Shown piece by piece: positions 7,516-15,040 of a stretch of DNA of 17,500 nt. How positions within the stretch are numbered: position 1 is the first letter of the stretch; each line of letters starts with the position of its first letter. The notes beneath the pieces are model-generated. The model made no database searches, was not told the DNA's origin, and saw only the letters and a program-made list of their open reading frames with translations. Both the position numbers and the translations under genes were made by a program. The stretch spans positions 5,733,393 to 5,750,892 of the forward strand of contig NC_091558.1 in assembly GCF_042767895.1 (NCBI RefSeq). Reading direction: 5' to 3'. Source of the DNA: Penaeus vannamei. Lineage: Eukaryota; Arthropoda; Malacostraca; Decapoda; Penaeidae.

Positions 7516-7905
7516 GAGGAGACGTACCGTATTTGTATGTGGTTTCTCTCTAATGGATGTAGTAAGATGCAAGTCATGATATGTATATAACGTATATGAA
7601 TGAGTAAATAAATCAACAAAAATTACAGAAATATAAACGGGGGTTTGTATAACTTGTATTTTACTGTATAAATAGAGATAGATAGATAAATCTACATAGA
7701 TATTGACAGAATGATGGATACATACTTGCATGCATACATACACACACACACACATAAGTACAAATTATAAGTGTACTCAATCATTCCCAAATACAATTAC
7801 AAAGTAAGTGATGGAATTACAAATTAATAAACCATTCACAGAGAGGACGACGAGGCACCGTGCCCCGACCAGTGCCTCGTCTCAGAACACAGGGAGGGCG
7901 AACAG
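7516..7905. other. AT-rich unique sequence with small GATA and CA runs
   Basis: Mostly AT-rich. It includes a short GATA run at about 7674-7688 and CATACATA followed by CACACA at about 7729-7755. No gene-like content is seen. Confidence 0.55.
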
Positions 7906-7910
7906 AGCCA

Positions 7911-7988
7911 CGCCCCCTTCCCCCCCGCCCCCCGCCCCCCACTTCTCCTGGCACTCCCGATACAACCGCGGGGGGGGGGGGGAGGGGG
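7911..7988 (+). repeat. Facing C-rich and G-rich runs
   Basis: C-rich sequence at 7911-7940 (C5, C7, C6, C6 runs) is followed 29 nt later by G13-A-G5 at 7970-7988. The two arms could fold back on each other or form an i-motif and a G-quadruplex in cis. Homopolymers of this length are also error-prone in sequencing. Confidence 0.6.
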
Positions 7989-8199
7989 AAGGAACCGTAA
8001 CATATGTGCCTCGTTCGTATCATACACCTAAAAATCAACCGAATCATCCGCGCCGGAATACAGATAAGGTAATTTTTCTCGTATCGCTAAATGATGCCCG
8101 GGTAACGCGGTTATGATGCCTTCCTCCCCTGGACCGCGGCCAGCCTGGTCCACTCCACGCCCAGAGTAGAGAATAATACTCCGCCACAGGGACTCTTCC
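7989..8199. other. Unique sequence
   Basis: Balanced sequence with several CpG. Frames cross it from both sides but no recognisable product emerges. Confidence 0.45.
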
Positions 8200-8262
8200 A
8201 CCACCTCCTCCCCCCCCCCCTCTTCACTCACTCCCCCCCCCACCACCACCACGCCCGCACGC
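8200..8262 (+). repeat. C-run and CCA-rich tract
   Basis: CCACCACC, C11 (8210-8220), then C9 (8233-8241), followed by four CAC/CCA triplets. Low complexity with i-motif potential. Confidence 0.75.
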
Positions 8263-8349
8263 CCAAAGGCAAGGCGATCTCTCCACGAATATCCCTTATC
8301 AAGACGTGCCTCTAAAGACCTCCCGGCGGACTCCATCGTCGCGGATGAG

Positions 8350-8636
<287 letters not shown>

Positions 8637-8834
8637 CTCTCTCTCTCTCCCTCTCCCTTCTTCTCCTTCTCCCATTCCATCTCCCTCTCCCATTTCCTTT
8701 CCCTCTTCCATTTCCTCTCCCTCTCCCTTCTTCTCCTTCTCCCATTCCCTTTCCCTCTTCCATTCCCTTTCCCTCTTCTATTCCCTCTTCCATCTCCTTC
8801 TCCCTTTCCCCCTCCTCCCTCCCTCTCCCTCTCG
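8637..8834 (+). repeat. Pyrimidine tract with a 70-bp tandem duplication
   Basis: C/T-rich sequence based on CTCCCTCTTCCATTCC phrases. The block 8651-8678 is repeated exactly at 8721-8748, an offset of 70 bp. Smaller CCATTCCCTTTCCCTCTT repeats follow to about 8790. Confidence 0.85.
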
Positions 8835-8977
8835 AAAATATGTACAAACCACACTCGTAATGGGGAGCACAATCCAGAGCCACATTTTCAAGAGTAAACA
8901 AAGAGCGGCTTCATATCGCAGCAGCCGTATCCACACACGGGATATACACGTAGCATTCGCGTCGCCGAATAATTGTG

Positions 8978-8999
8978 CTTGATATAAACTTGATATAAA
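8978..8999 (+). repeat. Tandem 11-bp duplication containing TATAAA
   Basis: CTTGATATAAA occurs twice in immediate succession, giving two TATAAA-like boxes 11 bp apart. It lies 10 bp before a heat-shock-element match. TATAAA is common by chance in AT-rich DNA. Confidence 0.6.
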
Positions 9000-9009
9000 C
9001 TGTCCTTTC

Positions 9010-9027
9010 TTCGAGAACGTTCGAGAG
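9010..9027. promoter_or_regulatory. Heat-shock-element-like motif (HSE)
   Basis: TTCGAGAACGTTCGAGAG fits TTCnnGAAnnTTCnnGAR: three exact inverted pentamer units and a fourth with one mismatch. In animals such arrays are bound by trimeric HSF1. No heat-shock gene is recognisable nearby, so function is inferred only from the motif. Confidence 0.3.
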
Positions 9028-9422
9028 GCAGTCATCGGGTCTCCAAGACGTGCGCTGAATATACGACTGTCACTTAAGAATTGCTTTTGTTTCTTGTTAA
9101 GTAAGGGAGGTGAATGAAGGGGCATTTTAAGTCTGACGTACGTGAAAATGTCGCCTTTAAATAATTTTCTTTCTGAGATATTTTTCTCATAATTAAAAAG
9201 AAAAATAGAAAAATATAATAAAATATAGATGCAAATGAACATTCGAATGATAACCAAATAAGGAAGAAATATTAAAACCAAACCACGTCCTTGCCTAAAA
9301 AAACAATTTCTGAGAGTGGCCAATAAAAAAGCTACACAAATAAATACAATAATATCAATCAACGAAATATGAATACATCAACATACATGAATGAATAACA
9401 AATGGCCGCCTACATCTGCATA

Positions 9423-9442
9423 GTGCGTGCGCGTGCGTGCGT
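9423..9442 (+). repeat. Short (GCGT)n tract
   Basis: GTGCGTGCGCGTGCGTGCGT, an alternating purine-pyrimidine run with Z-DNA potential. From 9443 to 9502 there is AT-rich unique sequence with no feature. Confidence 0.75.
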
Positions 9443-9502
9443 AATCTCCATAAGTAAAACAGAAAATAAGACAACTATAAATAATAAACATAACAATGGT
9501 CC

Positions 9503-9596
9503 ACCTTCCCCTCCCCTCCCCCTCCCTTCCTCTCCCTCCCCCCTCCCCCTCCCGTTCTCTTGATACAGAGCACCCCTCCCCCTACCCCTACCCCCC
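9503..9596 (+). repeat. C-rich CCCCTC tract
   Basis: CCCCTCCCCTCCCCCTCCC-type sequence, one 30-bp break of mixed sequence, then CCCCTCCCCCTACCCCTACC. The complementary strand has repeated G4-G5 runs. Confidence 0.8.
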
Positions 9597-9785
9597 TTGG
9601 ACGAGTAAGACCGAGTTCTATTATTTCTATTACATTACCATAGCTACTCAGTTTTATGTGAATATTGCGTCAGATTCACGTATTTTTATGGCGGGCGCGA
9701 GGCGACAGTGTCCACGGGGGCGGCGCTCGCTAATGTGATCACCACGAGCTCGGCGCCGGACCTCCACCCTCAAGGATCACTCGGG
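9597..9785. other. Unique sequence, GC-rich to the right
   Basis: AT-rich up to about 9685, then CpG-rich (GCGGGCGCGAGGCG, GAGCTCGGCGCCG) to 9785. No gene call is possible. Confidence 0.45.
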
Positions 9786-9935
9786 CTCGCACACACGCAC
9801 ACACGCACAGAGGGACACAGACGCACACATACAGAGTCGAGGGTCCGGACACACGTATACGTATGATACAACTCACACGGGGACATACAGAGTTACATGT
9901 TCAAACGCACGCACACACGCACACGCACACGCACA

Positions 9936-9974
<39 letters not shown>

Positions 9975-10008
9975 ACACAAATACAAACACACACACGCAC
10001 ACAACACC
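9786..10008 (+). repeat. CA-rich microsatellite block
   Basis: CACACG, ACACAG and ACATAC units are interrupted by short unique patches (about 9836-9905). A pure (AC)n run of about 15 units lies at 9939-9969. The right end degrades into ACAAATACAAACACAC. Confidence 0.9.
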
Positions 10009-10177
10009 AGAAAAAAAGAAACTAGAAACACATACATACTCCATTCCCATACCCCTCATACCTCCCCCCCCCCCGAAAAATACATAAAACAAAACTCTCT
10101 GGAATGTGTGCGCGCGTGTCATCATGTGAGTGCGTCTGTCTGTGTGTTCGCGTTTTGTCCTTTTCCAATGTCCAGCC
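10009..10177. other. Unique spacer with C11 and GT-rich patch
   Basis: Mixed sequence holding a C11 run at 10064-10074 and a GTGTGCGCGCGTGTC patch near 10105. No feature recognised. Confidence 0.45.
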
Positions 10178-10260
10178 TACCCCCCACCCCCCATCCCTAT
10201 CCCCCCACCCCTATCCCCGGCACCCCCGTCCACATCCCCACTTAAATCAAACCCAGCCAA
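10178..10260 (+). repeat. C-rich CCCCAC/CCCTAT repeats
   Basis: C6 runs separated by A or TAT, in two or three units of about 15 bp (CCCCACCCCTATC). Low complexity. Confidence 0.65.
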
Positions 10261-10274
10261 TCCCACCCTCATAT

Positions 10275-10595
10275 AACGACCACCCTCCTCCCGACCACCC
10301 CCGAAAACGACCACCGCAAAAAAACGACCACCCTCCTTCCGACCACCCTCCAACACCCACCCTCCGACAACGACCACCCTCCTTCCGACCACCCCTACAA
10401 CAACCACCCTCCGACAACGACCACCGCAAAAAAAAACACGACCACCCTCCCTTCCGACCACCCATACAGCCACGAACCTCGGGATGGCCACCCTCCAACA
10501 ACGACCGCCCTTAAAACGACCTTCCTCTCGCACGACCACCTCTACAACGACCAACCCTATAAAGACCACCCTCCTACATGACCACCCTTAAAAAC
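10275..10595 (+). repeat. 15-16 bp GACCACCC minisatellite with a longer 110-bp order
   Basis: GACCAC anchors occur at 10278, 10293, 10309, 10326, 10341, 10372, 10387, 10419, 10440, 10456, 10533, 10564 and 10580. Diverged ones lie at 10401, 10503, 10518 and 10549. The dominant spacing is 15-16 bp. A variant unit, ACGACCACCGCAAAAAAA, occurs at about 10307 and again at about 10417, so a block of roughly seven units appears duplicated at about 110 bp. Confidence 0.85.
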
Positions 10596-10637
10596 GTGCC
10601 TCTCCCCACGCAACCCCTTGCAGGATTTATGCTGATG

Positions 10638-10870
10638 AGGAAAGAGAAACGGAGAGGAAAGAGAGGAAAGGGGGTGGTGGGAGGAATAGGAGGGGAGGGA
10701 AAGAGGAAACATGAGGAGGAGGAGGAGGAGGAGGAGGAGGAGAAGGAGGAAGAAGAGTAGGAGGAGGAGGAGAAGGAGAAAATAGAGGAGGAGGAGGAAG
10801 AGAAGAAGAATAGGAGGAGGAAGGGTAGAAGACTTAGAGAAGGAAGGGGAGGAAAAGGAAGAAGAAGAGT
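10638..10870 (+). repeat. Purine tract with (AGG)n core
   Basis: About ten pure AGG/GAG triplets at 10713-10742 inside GGAAA, GGAGAA and GAAGAA sequence. Nearly no pyrimidines. Minus-strand Ser/Phe-rich frames are translations of it. The bases 10596-10637 before it are unfeatured. Confidence 0.9.
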
Positions 10871-11130
10871 AAGAAAAGGAGGAAATATGACCCTCCGAAC
10901 AGTATGAAGCAAAATAAAGTAAAATAAATGAATATATAAATAAAACAAAGAACTAGAGGGAGGAGATCAACATGCATAAGAAACGAAAGAAGCAAAGGAG
11001 AAAATAATAAAGGAGTAGAAGAGACCAAGAAGAACCAAATAAAACAGACCAGAGAAGAACAAGAAATAAATTGGGAGTAAAGAAAGCGAAGAACAAGAAC
11101 AAAGGAAGCAGGGAGAAATAAAAACTAGAC
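10871..11130 (+). repeat. A-rich purine-biased tract
   Basis: AAATAAA, AAACAAAG and AGAAGAACAAG phrases. Purine-biased but less pure than its neighbours. No gene-like feature. Confidence 0.6.
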
Positions 11131-11365
11131 CAGGAAGAGGAGAAGCAGGAGGAGGAGGAAGAAGAAGAGGAAAAAGAGGAAGAAGAGGATTAAGAGAAGG
11201 AAGAAGAGGAGGAAGGAGGAGGAAGGAGGAATAGGGGAGGGCAAAAAACGTGCAGGAAGAAGAAGAAGAAGAAGAGGAGGAAGAAGAAGATGAAGAGGAA
11301 GAGGAGGAAGAAGATGAGGAAGAGGAAGAAGGAGGAATAGGGGAGGGCAAAAAACGTGCAGGAAG
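11131..11365 (+). repeat. (GAA)/(GGA) tract with a 106-bp segmental duplication
   Basis: GAA and GGA triplets in irregular order. A 35-bp non-microsatellite block containing AGGGCAAAAAACGTGCAGG lies at 11225-11259 and again, apparently identical, at 11331-11365. The offset is 106 bp, with triplet repeat between the copies. The two copies imply duplication of the whole interval. Confidence 0.85.
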
Positions 11366-11474
11366 CTCCCCGTGACAAATTGAATGCATCGAAGGTGATG
11401 ATTGAATTTCGCTTTATGGAGTACGGCGTCGCGGGGCCATTAGGACGTATGACTCCTTTTCGGACGGTGCCTAC
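11366..11474. other. Short unique segment
   Basis: Balanced sequence with CpG (GTACGGCGTCGCGGGG). No feature recognised. Confidence 0.45.
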
Positions 11475-11715
11475 GGGGGGCGTGGAGGAGGGGGGAGGTA
11501 CGGGATGAGGGCGTGGTGGAGGGGGGTAAGGGATGAGGGGGAGGGAGGATGGGGGGAATGAGGGGGTAAGGGAGGAGGGGCGAATGAGGGGTTAAGGGAG
11601 GAGGGGGAATGATGGGCTGAGGGAGGCGGGGTAATGGGGCGGGGGTGAGAGAGGAGGGGGGGGGGATGAGGGGAGGCAAGGGAGGAGGGGGAATGGAAAT
11701 AGGAAGGGGTGAGGA
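11475..11715 (+). repeat. Second, diverged array of the 26-bp minisatellite family
   Basis: GTAAGGGA-type anchors lie at 11527, 11567 and 11592, with diverged anchors (CTGAGGGAGG, GTGAGAGAGG, GCAAGGGAGG) near 11617, 11646 and 11677. The spacing is mostly 25-31 bp, with one 40-bp gap. GAATGA/GGGG follows each anchor at the same relative place as GAATGGGG does in the 5440-6350 array. The unit length and the order of sub-motifs match that array; the copies are much less regular. Confidence 0.7.
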
Positions 11716-12200
11716 TGGGGATGGAAAAGGGGAGAAGGTGAGGAAATGGAGATGGAGGAGGAGGGGGGATGGTAGGGAATGAGAGAATGGAGGAGGGAGG
11801 ATAAATAAGTGAAACGTGAAAGAAAGAAATAAACCATGGAAAGAAGAGGGGTGGCAGTGATAATGAGAGAAGAAAGAACATAAAAAAAGAAAAAAAAAAG
11901 AAAAGAGAGAATGAGGAGTTATAAAAAAAAATGAATAAAACGAGTGAAAAAATAAAGAGAAGAGAAGAGAAGAAAAGAAGAAAGAAAAAATAGAGATCAA
12001 GAGATGGTGAAGAGGGGAGATGGCGAGAGATGAGGGGAACCAGCGAGAGGAAGGGTAATGATGAGGGAAATGGCCGGATGAAGCAAGAACTAGAGGGAGG
12101 ACACATAAGGGCGGAGAAGAAAATGGAGGAGGAGGAAGAGGGAGAACACGAAGGAGGGGAGATGAGGAGGTAGAGGAGGAGACATAGAGGGAAGTGCAGA
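11716..12200 (+). repeat. Purine-rich low-complexity tract
   Basis: GGAGGAGG at the left, A-rich with A7-A10 runs and GAGAAGAGAAGAG near 11880-11990, then GAGGAG again to 12200. Minus-strand frames of up to 211 codons are Ser/Phe/Pro low complexity and overlap each other. Confidence 0.75.
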
Positions 12201-12360
12201 GAAAAGGCGATAATGATGATGATGATACTTTTATATCATCACAAAATCAACCTTTGTTATTCATATCACTATCATTAAAACAATAAAAACCATGATACTG
12301 ATAATAATGACAAAAATAATGACAAAAAAATCATTTCGGATAAAAAAGACAAGAAGAAAA
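12201..12360. other. AT-rich island with (GAT)n and a perfect hairpin
   Basis: Five ATG/GAT triplets (12213-12226) run into an 8-bp stem: TGATGATA (12220-12227) pairs with TATCATCA (12234-12241) around CTTTTA. ATAATGACAAAAATAATGAC repeats follow near 12302. It separates two purine blocks. Confidence 0.6.
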
Positions 12361-12561
12361 AAACCAGGAGGGTTAGGGAGTGAAGAACTAAAAATAGAAA
12401 GATGACAAGGAGGATGAGAAAGAACAAAAGAGAGAAGGGGAGAGTGGGAGAGGACGGATGAGATGACAGATGGATGGGCGAGAGAGAGATAGAGAGAGGG
12501 GGAAGTGGGGAGGGAGGTGGGGAGGGGAGGAGAGAGAGAGGGAGAGAGAGGGAGAGGGAGG
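12361..12561 (+). repeat. Purine-rich tract
   Basis: GAGGA, GAGAAGGGGAG and GGGGAGGG phrases. It leads into the pure GA microsatellite. Confidence 0.75.
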
Positions 12562-12568
12562 GAGAGAG

Positions 12569-12666
<98 letters not shown>

Positions 12667-12712
12667 AAGAAAGAAAGAGAGAGAGAAAGAAATGGAAAGA
12701 AAGAAAGAGAAA
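12562..12712 (+). repeat. (GA)n-(GAAA)n compound microsatellite
   Basis: About 50 GA units with a single AA interruption near 12585, then GAAA tetramers and GA to 12712. The three overlapping Arg/Glu frames are repeat translations. Confidence 0.97.
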
Positions 12713-12779
12713 ATAAAATCACAATAAGAGCAAGAATCAGCCTAAGGACCCTGGGGAGAACACAAATATAGAGGAAGGA

Positions 12780-12833
12780 GGCGGTAGGGGGAGGGGAGGG
12801 GAGAGAGAGAGAGGTGTAGGGGGTGGGGGTGGG
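12780..12833 (+). repeat. G-rich tract with G-quadruplex potential
   Basis: GGGGGAGGGGAGGGG, a GA run, then GTAGGGGGTGGGGGTGGG. At least six G runs with short loops. The bases 12713-12779 before it are A-rich and then mixed, with no feature. Confidence 0.75.
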
Positions 12834-13194
12834 AAGAATACATCAAACAGCGCATGTAAATCCGGCCTCACCATAAGAACGGACACTATATAACGACAGA
12901 CAACATAAAGGATCTTGGACGCGACGCCTCACATCTCCCCGCTTGCTTGAATGAACACCATCTCATATATCACTTTTGCTTGACATGTATTTACATATTA
13001 ACGCCTCTGCTCCATGGGCGGCACGTACATACCCTATTCATACGCCATATCTTGAAATAGCCTGAGTGTCCGTCAAAATTACAGGCCTGGAAGCACACCG
13101 TACGCGCAGCCATGTACGGACTCACGGGCGAACACACAGACCGAACGCTGGGTCAAGGGAGATGTACCCAATGGTCAGGCTCCTCTCTCTGGTC
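12834..13194. other. Unique sequence, no recognised feature
   Basis: Balanced sequence with scattered TATA-like motifs (ACTATATAACG near 12884) and CpG. I see no splice-framed open region, no tRNA fold and no transposon ends. Confidence 0.5.
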
Positions 13195-13515
13195 TCTTGG
13201 CTCTCTCTCTTTCTCTTTCTTTCCCTCTTTCGGTCATTTTCTCTCTCTCTTTCTTCTTCCTCTCCTATCCTTCTCTCCTTCTCCTTTTCTCCCCCTCTCT
13301 TTCCCTTCCGTGTTTTTTCTCTCTCTTTTACTTTCGTTTTTTTTTATTCCTAATCTCTTTTTCTCCCATCCTTCTCCCTCTCTCCCACTCTTTCTTCCTC
13401 CCTCCTCCCTTTTCTCGTCCCTACTCCCTTCACCACTTTGTCTCCCTTCCGTGTTTCTTTTTTTTATCTCTCTCTCACTTCCGTTTCCTTTTTTCCCATT
13501 CTCTTCCTCTGCCCA
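13195..13515 (+). repeat. Pyrimidine (CT)-rich tract with an internal duplication
   Basis: CTCTCTTTCT-type sequence. CCCTTCCGTGTTT occurs at about 13303 and again at about 13444, followed both times by T-rich, CTCTCTC and then TTTCGTTT or TTCCGTTT. This suggests a diverged duplication of about 141 bp. Leu/Ser/Phe frames across it are not genes. Confidence 0.8.
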
Positions 13516-14025
13516 TTCCACCATGTCATTACGCACACGCTGCTTCCTCCCCTACGGACACATACACATACACACATTCTTCCTCGGATACATAAAAAGA
13601 GGAGTCCCTCTCTACATAATCTATGGCATGTACTCTATGTTGCATAAATAAAGGCCTGCTGTTTCTCTGCTTCGAATAAACCTACATATGTTGTCTAGTT
13701 CCCAGCACAAATGAAAGCAAACGGCAGCTTCCCCTTTATAAGTGGAAAAAAAATAATTAAGAAAAAAAATAATAATGGCAGCTCTCCCTCGGCCAACACG
13801 TAAACAAACAAGACAGAATATTCATCACAAACACAAACTCTATCAGCAATAAGCTTCTTGACCCCATACTTTGTGTAGGCCTATCCCTCCTCCGGCCAAA
13901 TAGGCCTACCCAAATTAACGCCGGGATAAAATCGAACAGACCATACTAATTCTACTGTTATGGCAATTACGAAGCCGAATCAGGGTTAATAATTAAGGAT
14001 AAAAGTAATTTTCCGTGATTATGAT
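13516..14025. other. Unique AT-rich sequence
   Basis: Mixed sequence with a CATACACATACACAC patch near 13560, AATAAA at about 13647 and an A-rich stretch at 13745-13775. It includes the inverted repeat at 13875-13909. The AATAAA has no transcript evidence. No gene is recognised. Confidence 0.5.
13875..13909. repeat. Perfect 10-bp inverted repeat around TAGGCCTA
   Basis: GTAGGCCTAT (13875-13884) and ATAGGCCTAC (13900-13909) are exact reverse complements separated by a 15-nt C/T-rich loop. Each arm itself contains the palindrome TAGGCCTA. It could be a remnant of a short inverted-repeat element or a protein-binding pair; I cannot assign it. Confidence 0.55.
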
Positions 14026-14324
14026 CTACATATTAATAAAAATAACAGTACGATAACTGTTGATGAAACTATAAATTCGTAATATTTTCTCAGAAGTTTC
14101 TTCTGGAAAATTCATTGTCTTGCATCTTTTATGAAGTTTATCTGGATTGATTTTAAATATTAAAAACCTCCTTAAACTGTTCTTGTTTGACTTCTCATCG
14201 AGATGAAATAGAGAAAGACTATATAAATAACAGGAAAAAATAATAATCTGGACAAGGCATACACTTCTATATTCCGTTCTTTGTAAATGTTTAAATGGTT
14301 CCAATATATCATTCAAAGCAATTC
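14026..14324. other. AT-rich sequence containing an anonymous 96-codon minus-strand frame
   Basis: A minus-strand frame 14316-14026 starts MNDILEPFKHLQRTEY and has mixed, non-repetitive amino-acid composition in AT-rich DNA, where stops should be frequent. I recognise no domain. It might be a remnant of a mobile-element protein or chance. I do not call a gene. Confidence 0.2.
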
Positions 14325-14349
14325 AAAAAAAAAAAAAAAGAAAAAAAAA
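14325..14349 (+). repeat. Poly(A) tract A15-G-A9
   Basis: An A-run of the size left by retroposition, but no upstream coding remnant, target-site duplication or polyadenylation signal at the expected distance is obvious. 14350-14495 is unique sequence with a purine-rich start and no feature. Confidence 0.7.
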
Positions 14350-14495
14350 TGGAGAGAGGGGGAAACATATAAAAGAGAAAAGGACATCACAGTCTTTTTA
14401 TCTTAGGCTGCAAAAAAGATTACCTTCTACAAGTAAACTCTCAGGGCTGGAAACGCCACATTTCCCTTTAGGCCGACGAGGGAAACGGCATGTGT

Positions 14496-14536
14496 TCCAC
14501 CCCCACCCCCCCCTCCCTCCTCCCTCCTCTCATCCC
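14496..14536 (+). repeat. C-rich leader of the 33-bp minisatellite
   Basis: C/T-rich sequence (CCCCCACCCCCCCCTCCC) immediately before the first recognisable ACTATCT unit. Confidence 0.6.
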
Positions 14537-14735
14537 ACTATCTCTCCCACCCCTACTCTTCCCCCCGTCCCACTATCTGCCCCCACCTCCCTCCCTCCCG
14601 TCCCACTATCTGCCCCACCTCCCTCCCTCCCGTCCCACAATCTTACCCTCCCCTCCTACCCCCTGTCCGACTATCTGCTCCCGCCCCCTCCCTCCCCCGT
14701 CCCACTATCTAACCCCTCCCCCACCCCCGGTCCCT
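14537..14735 (+). repeat. 33-bp C-rich minisatellite, six units
   Basis: The anchor ACTATCT, with one ACAATCT variant, occurs at 14537, 14572, 14605, 14637, 14670 and 14704, so intervals are 35, 33, 32, 33 and 34 bp. Between anchors is C-rich sequence ending in CCCGTCCC or a near variant. The unit has an almost invariant 12-bp anchor and a variable C-run spacer. The two parallel Pro-rich plus frames are artefacts. Confidence 0.9.
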
Positions 14736-14794
14736 CGAAGTACCACATTATTATTACCATCTCCCCTTCCCCTCCCCTCCCCCTCCCCTCCTAT
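14736..14794 (+). repeat. C-rich tail CCCCTCCCC
   Basis: After a short ATTATTATT patch, the C-rich low complexity resumes to about 14793. It is probably related in origin to the minisatellite but has no anchors. Confidence 0.6.
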
Positions 14795-15040
14795 TTTCTG
14801 TGCCTTTTGTTTGATGTTTAGGCTTTTAAAAAGAGGGCCCACCGACTGGGATTTCCATCGAAAATATCCAGATAATCTCTTTGTCATTTGCCAGCCGCCC
14901 ATTTGTTTAAACGTATTCGACTAATGCTCTATTTTTTTTTCGGTCAAGGGGATAGTTTAGCGTTCGTCCGGCGCTCGGTTGACGGCGTGTCGATTCGCGT
15001 GCTGTGACTGTTCTCTAATGAGTCCCTATCCGTCATTCCC
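14795..15040. other. Unique sequence before the hairpin/G-run satellite
   Basis: Balanced sequence with a T10 run near 14931 and rising CpG content toward 15000. No feature recognised. The last bases, CATTCCC, join directly to the first GGCCAGTG of the array. Confidence 0.5.

Larger units (their letters stand above)
8835..9422. other. Longest ordinary (non-repetitive) stretch in the left half
   Basis: Balanced to AT-rich sequence. It contains an 11-bp tandem duplication CTTGATATAAA (8978-8999) and a heat-shock-element match at 9010-9027. A minus-strand frame from 9362 to 8778 crosses nearly the whole segment (about 175 codons before it enters the pyrimidine tract). Its predicted product starts hydrophobic (MIDIIVFICVAFLLATL) and resembles no family I know. 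I leave it uncalled. Confidence 0.5.

Noticed and set aside
13112..13656. 179-codon plus-strand frame ending next to AATAAA, as a possible terminal exon
   Set aside because: The central part is a CT-repeat translation with other frames also open. The AATAAA overlaps the stop region by chance in AT-rich DNA.
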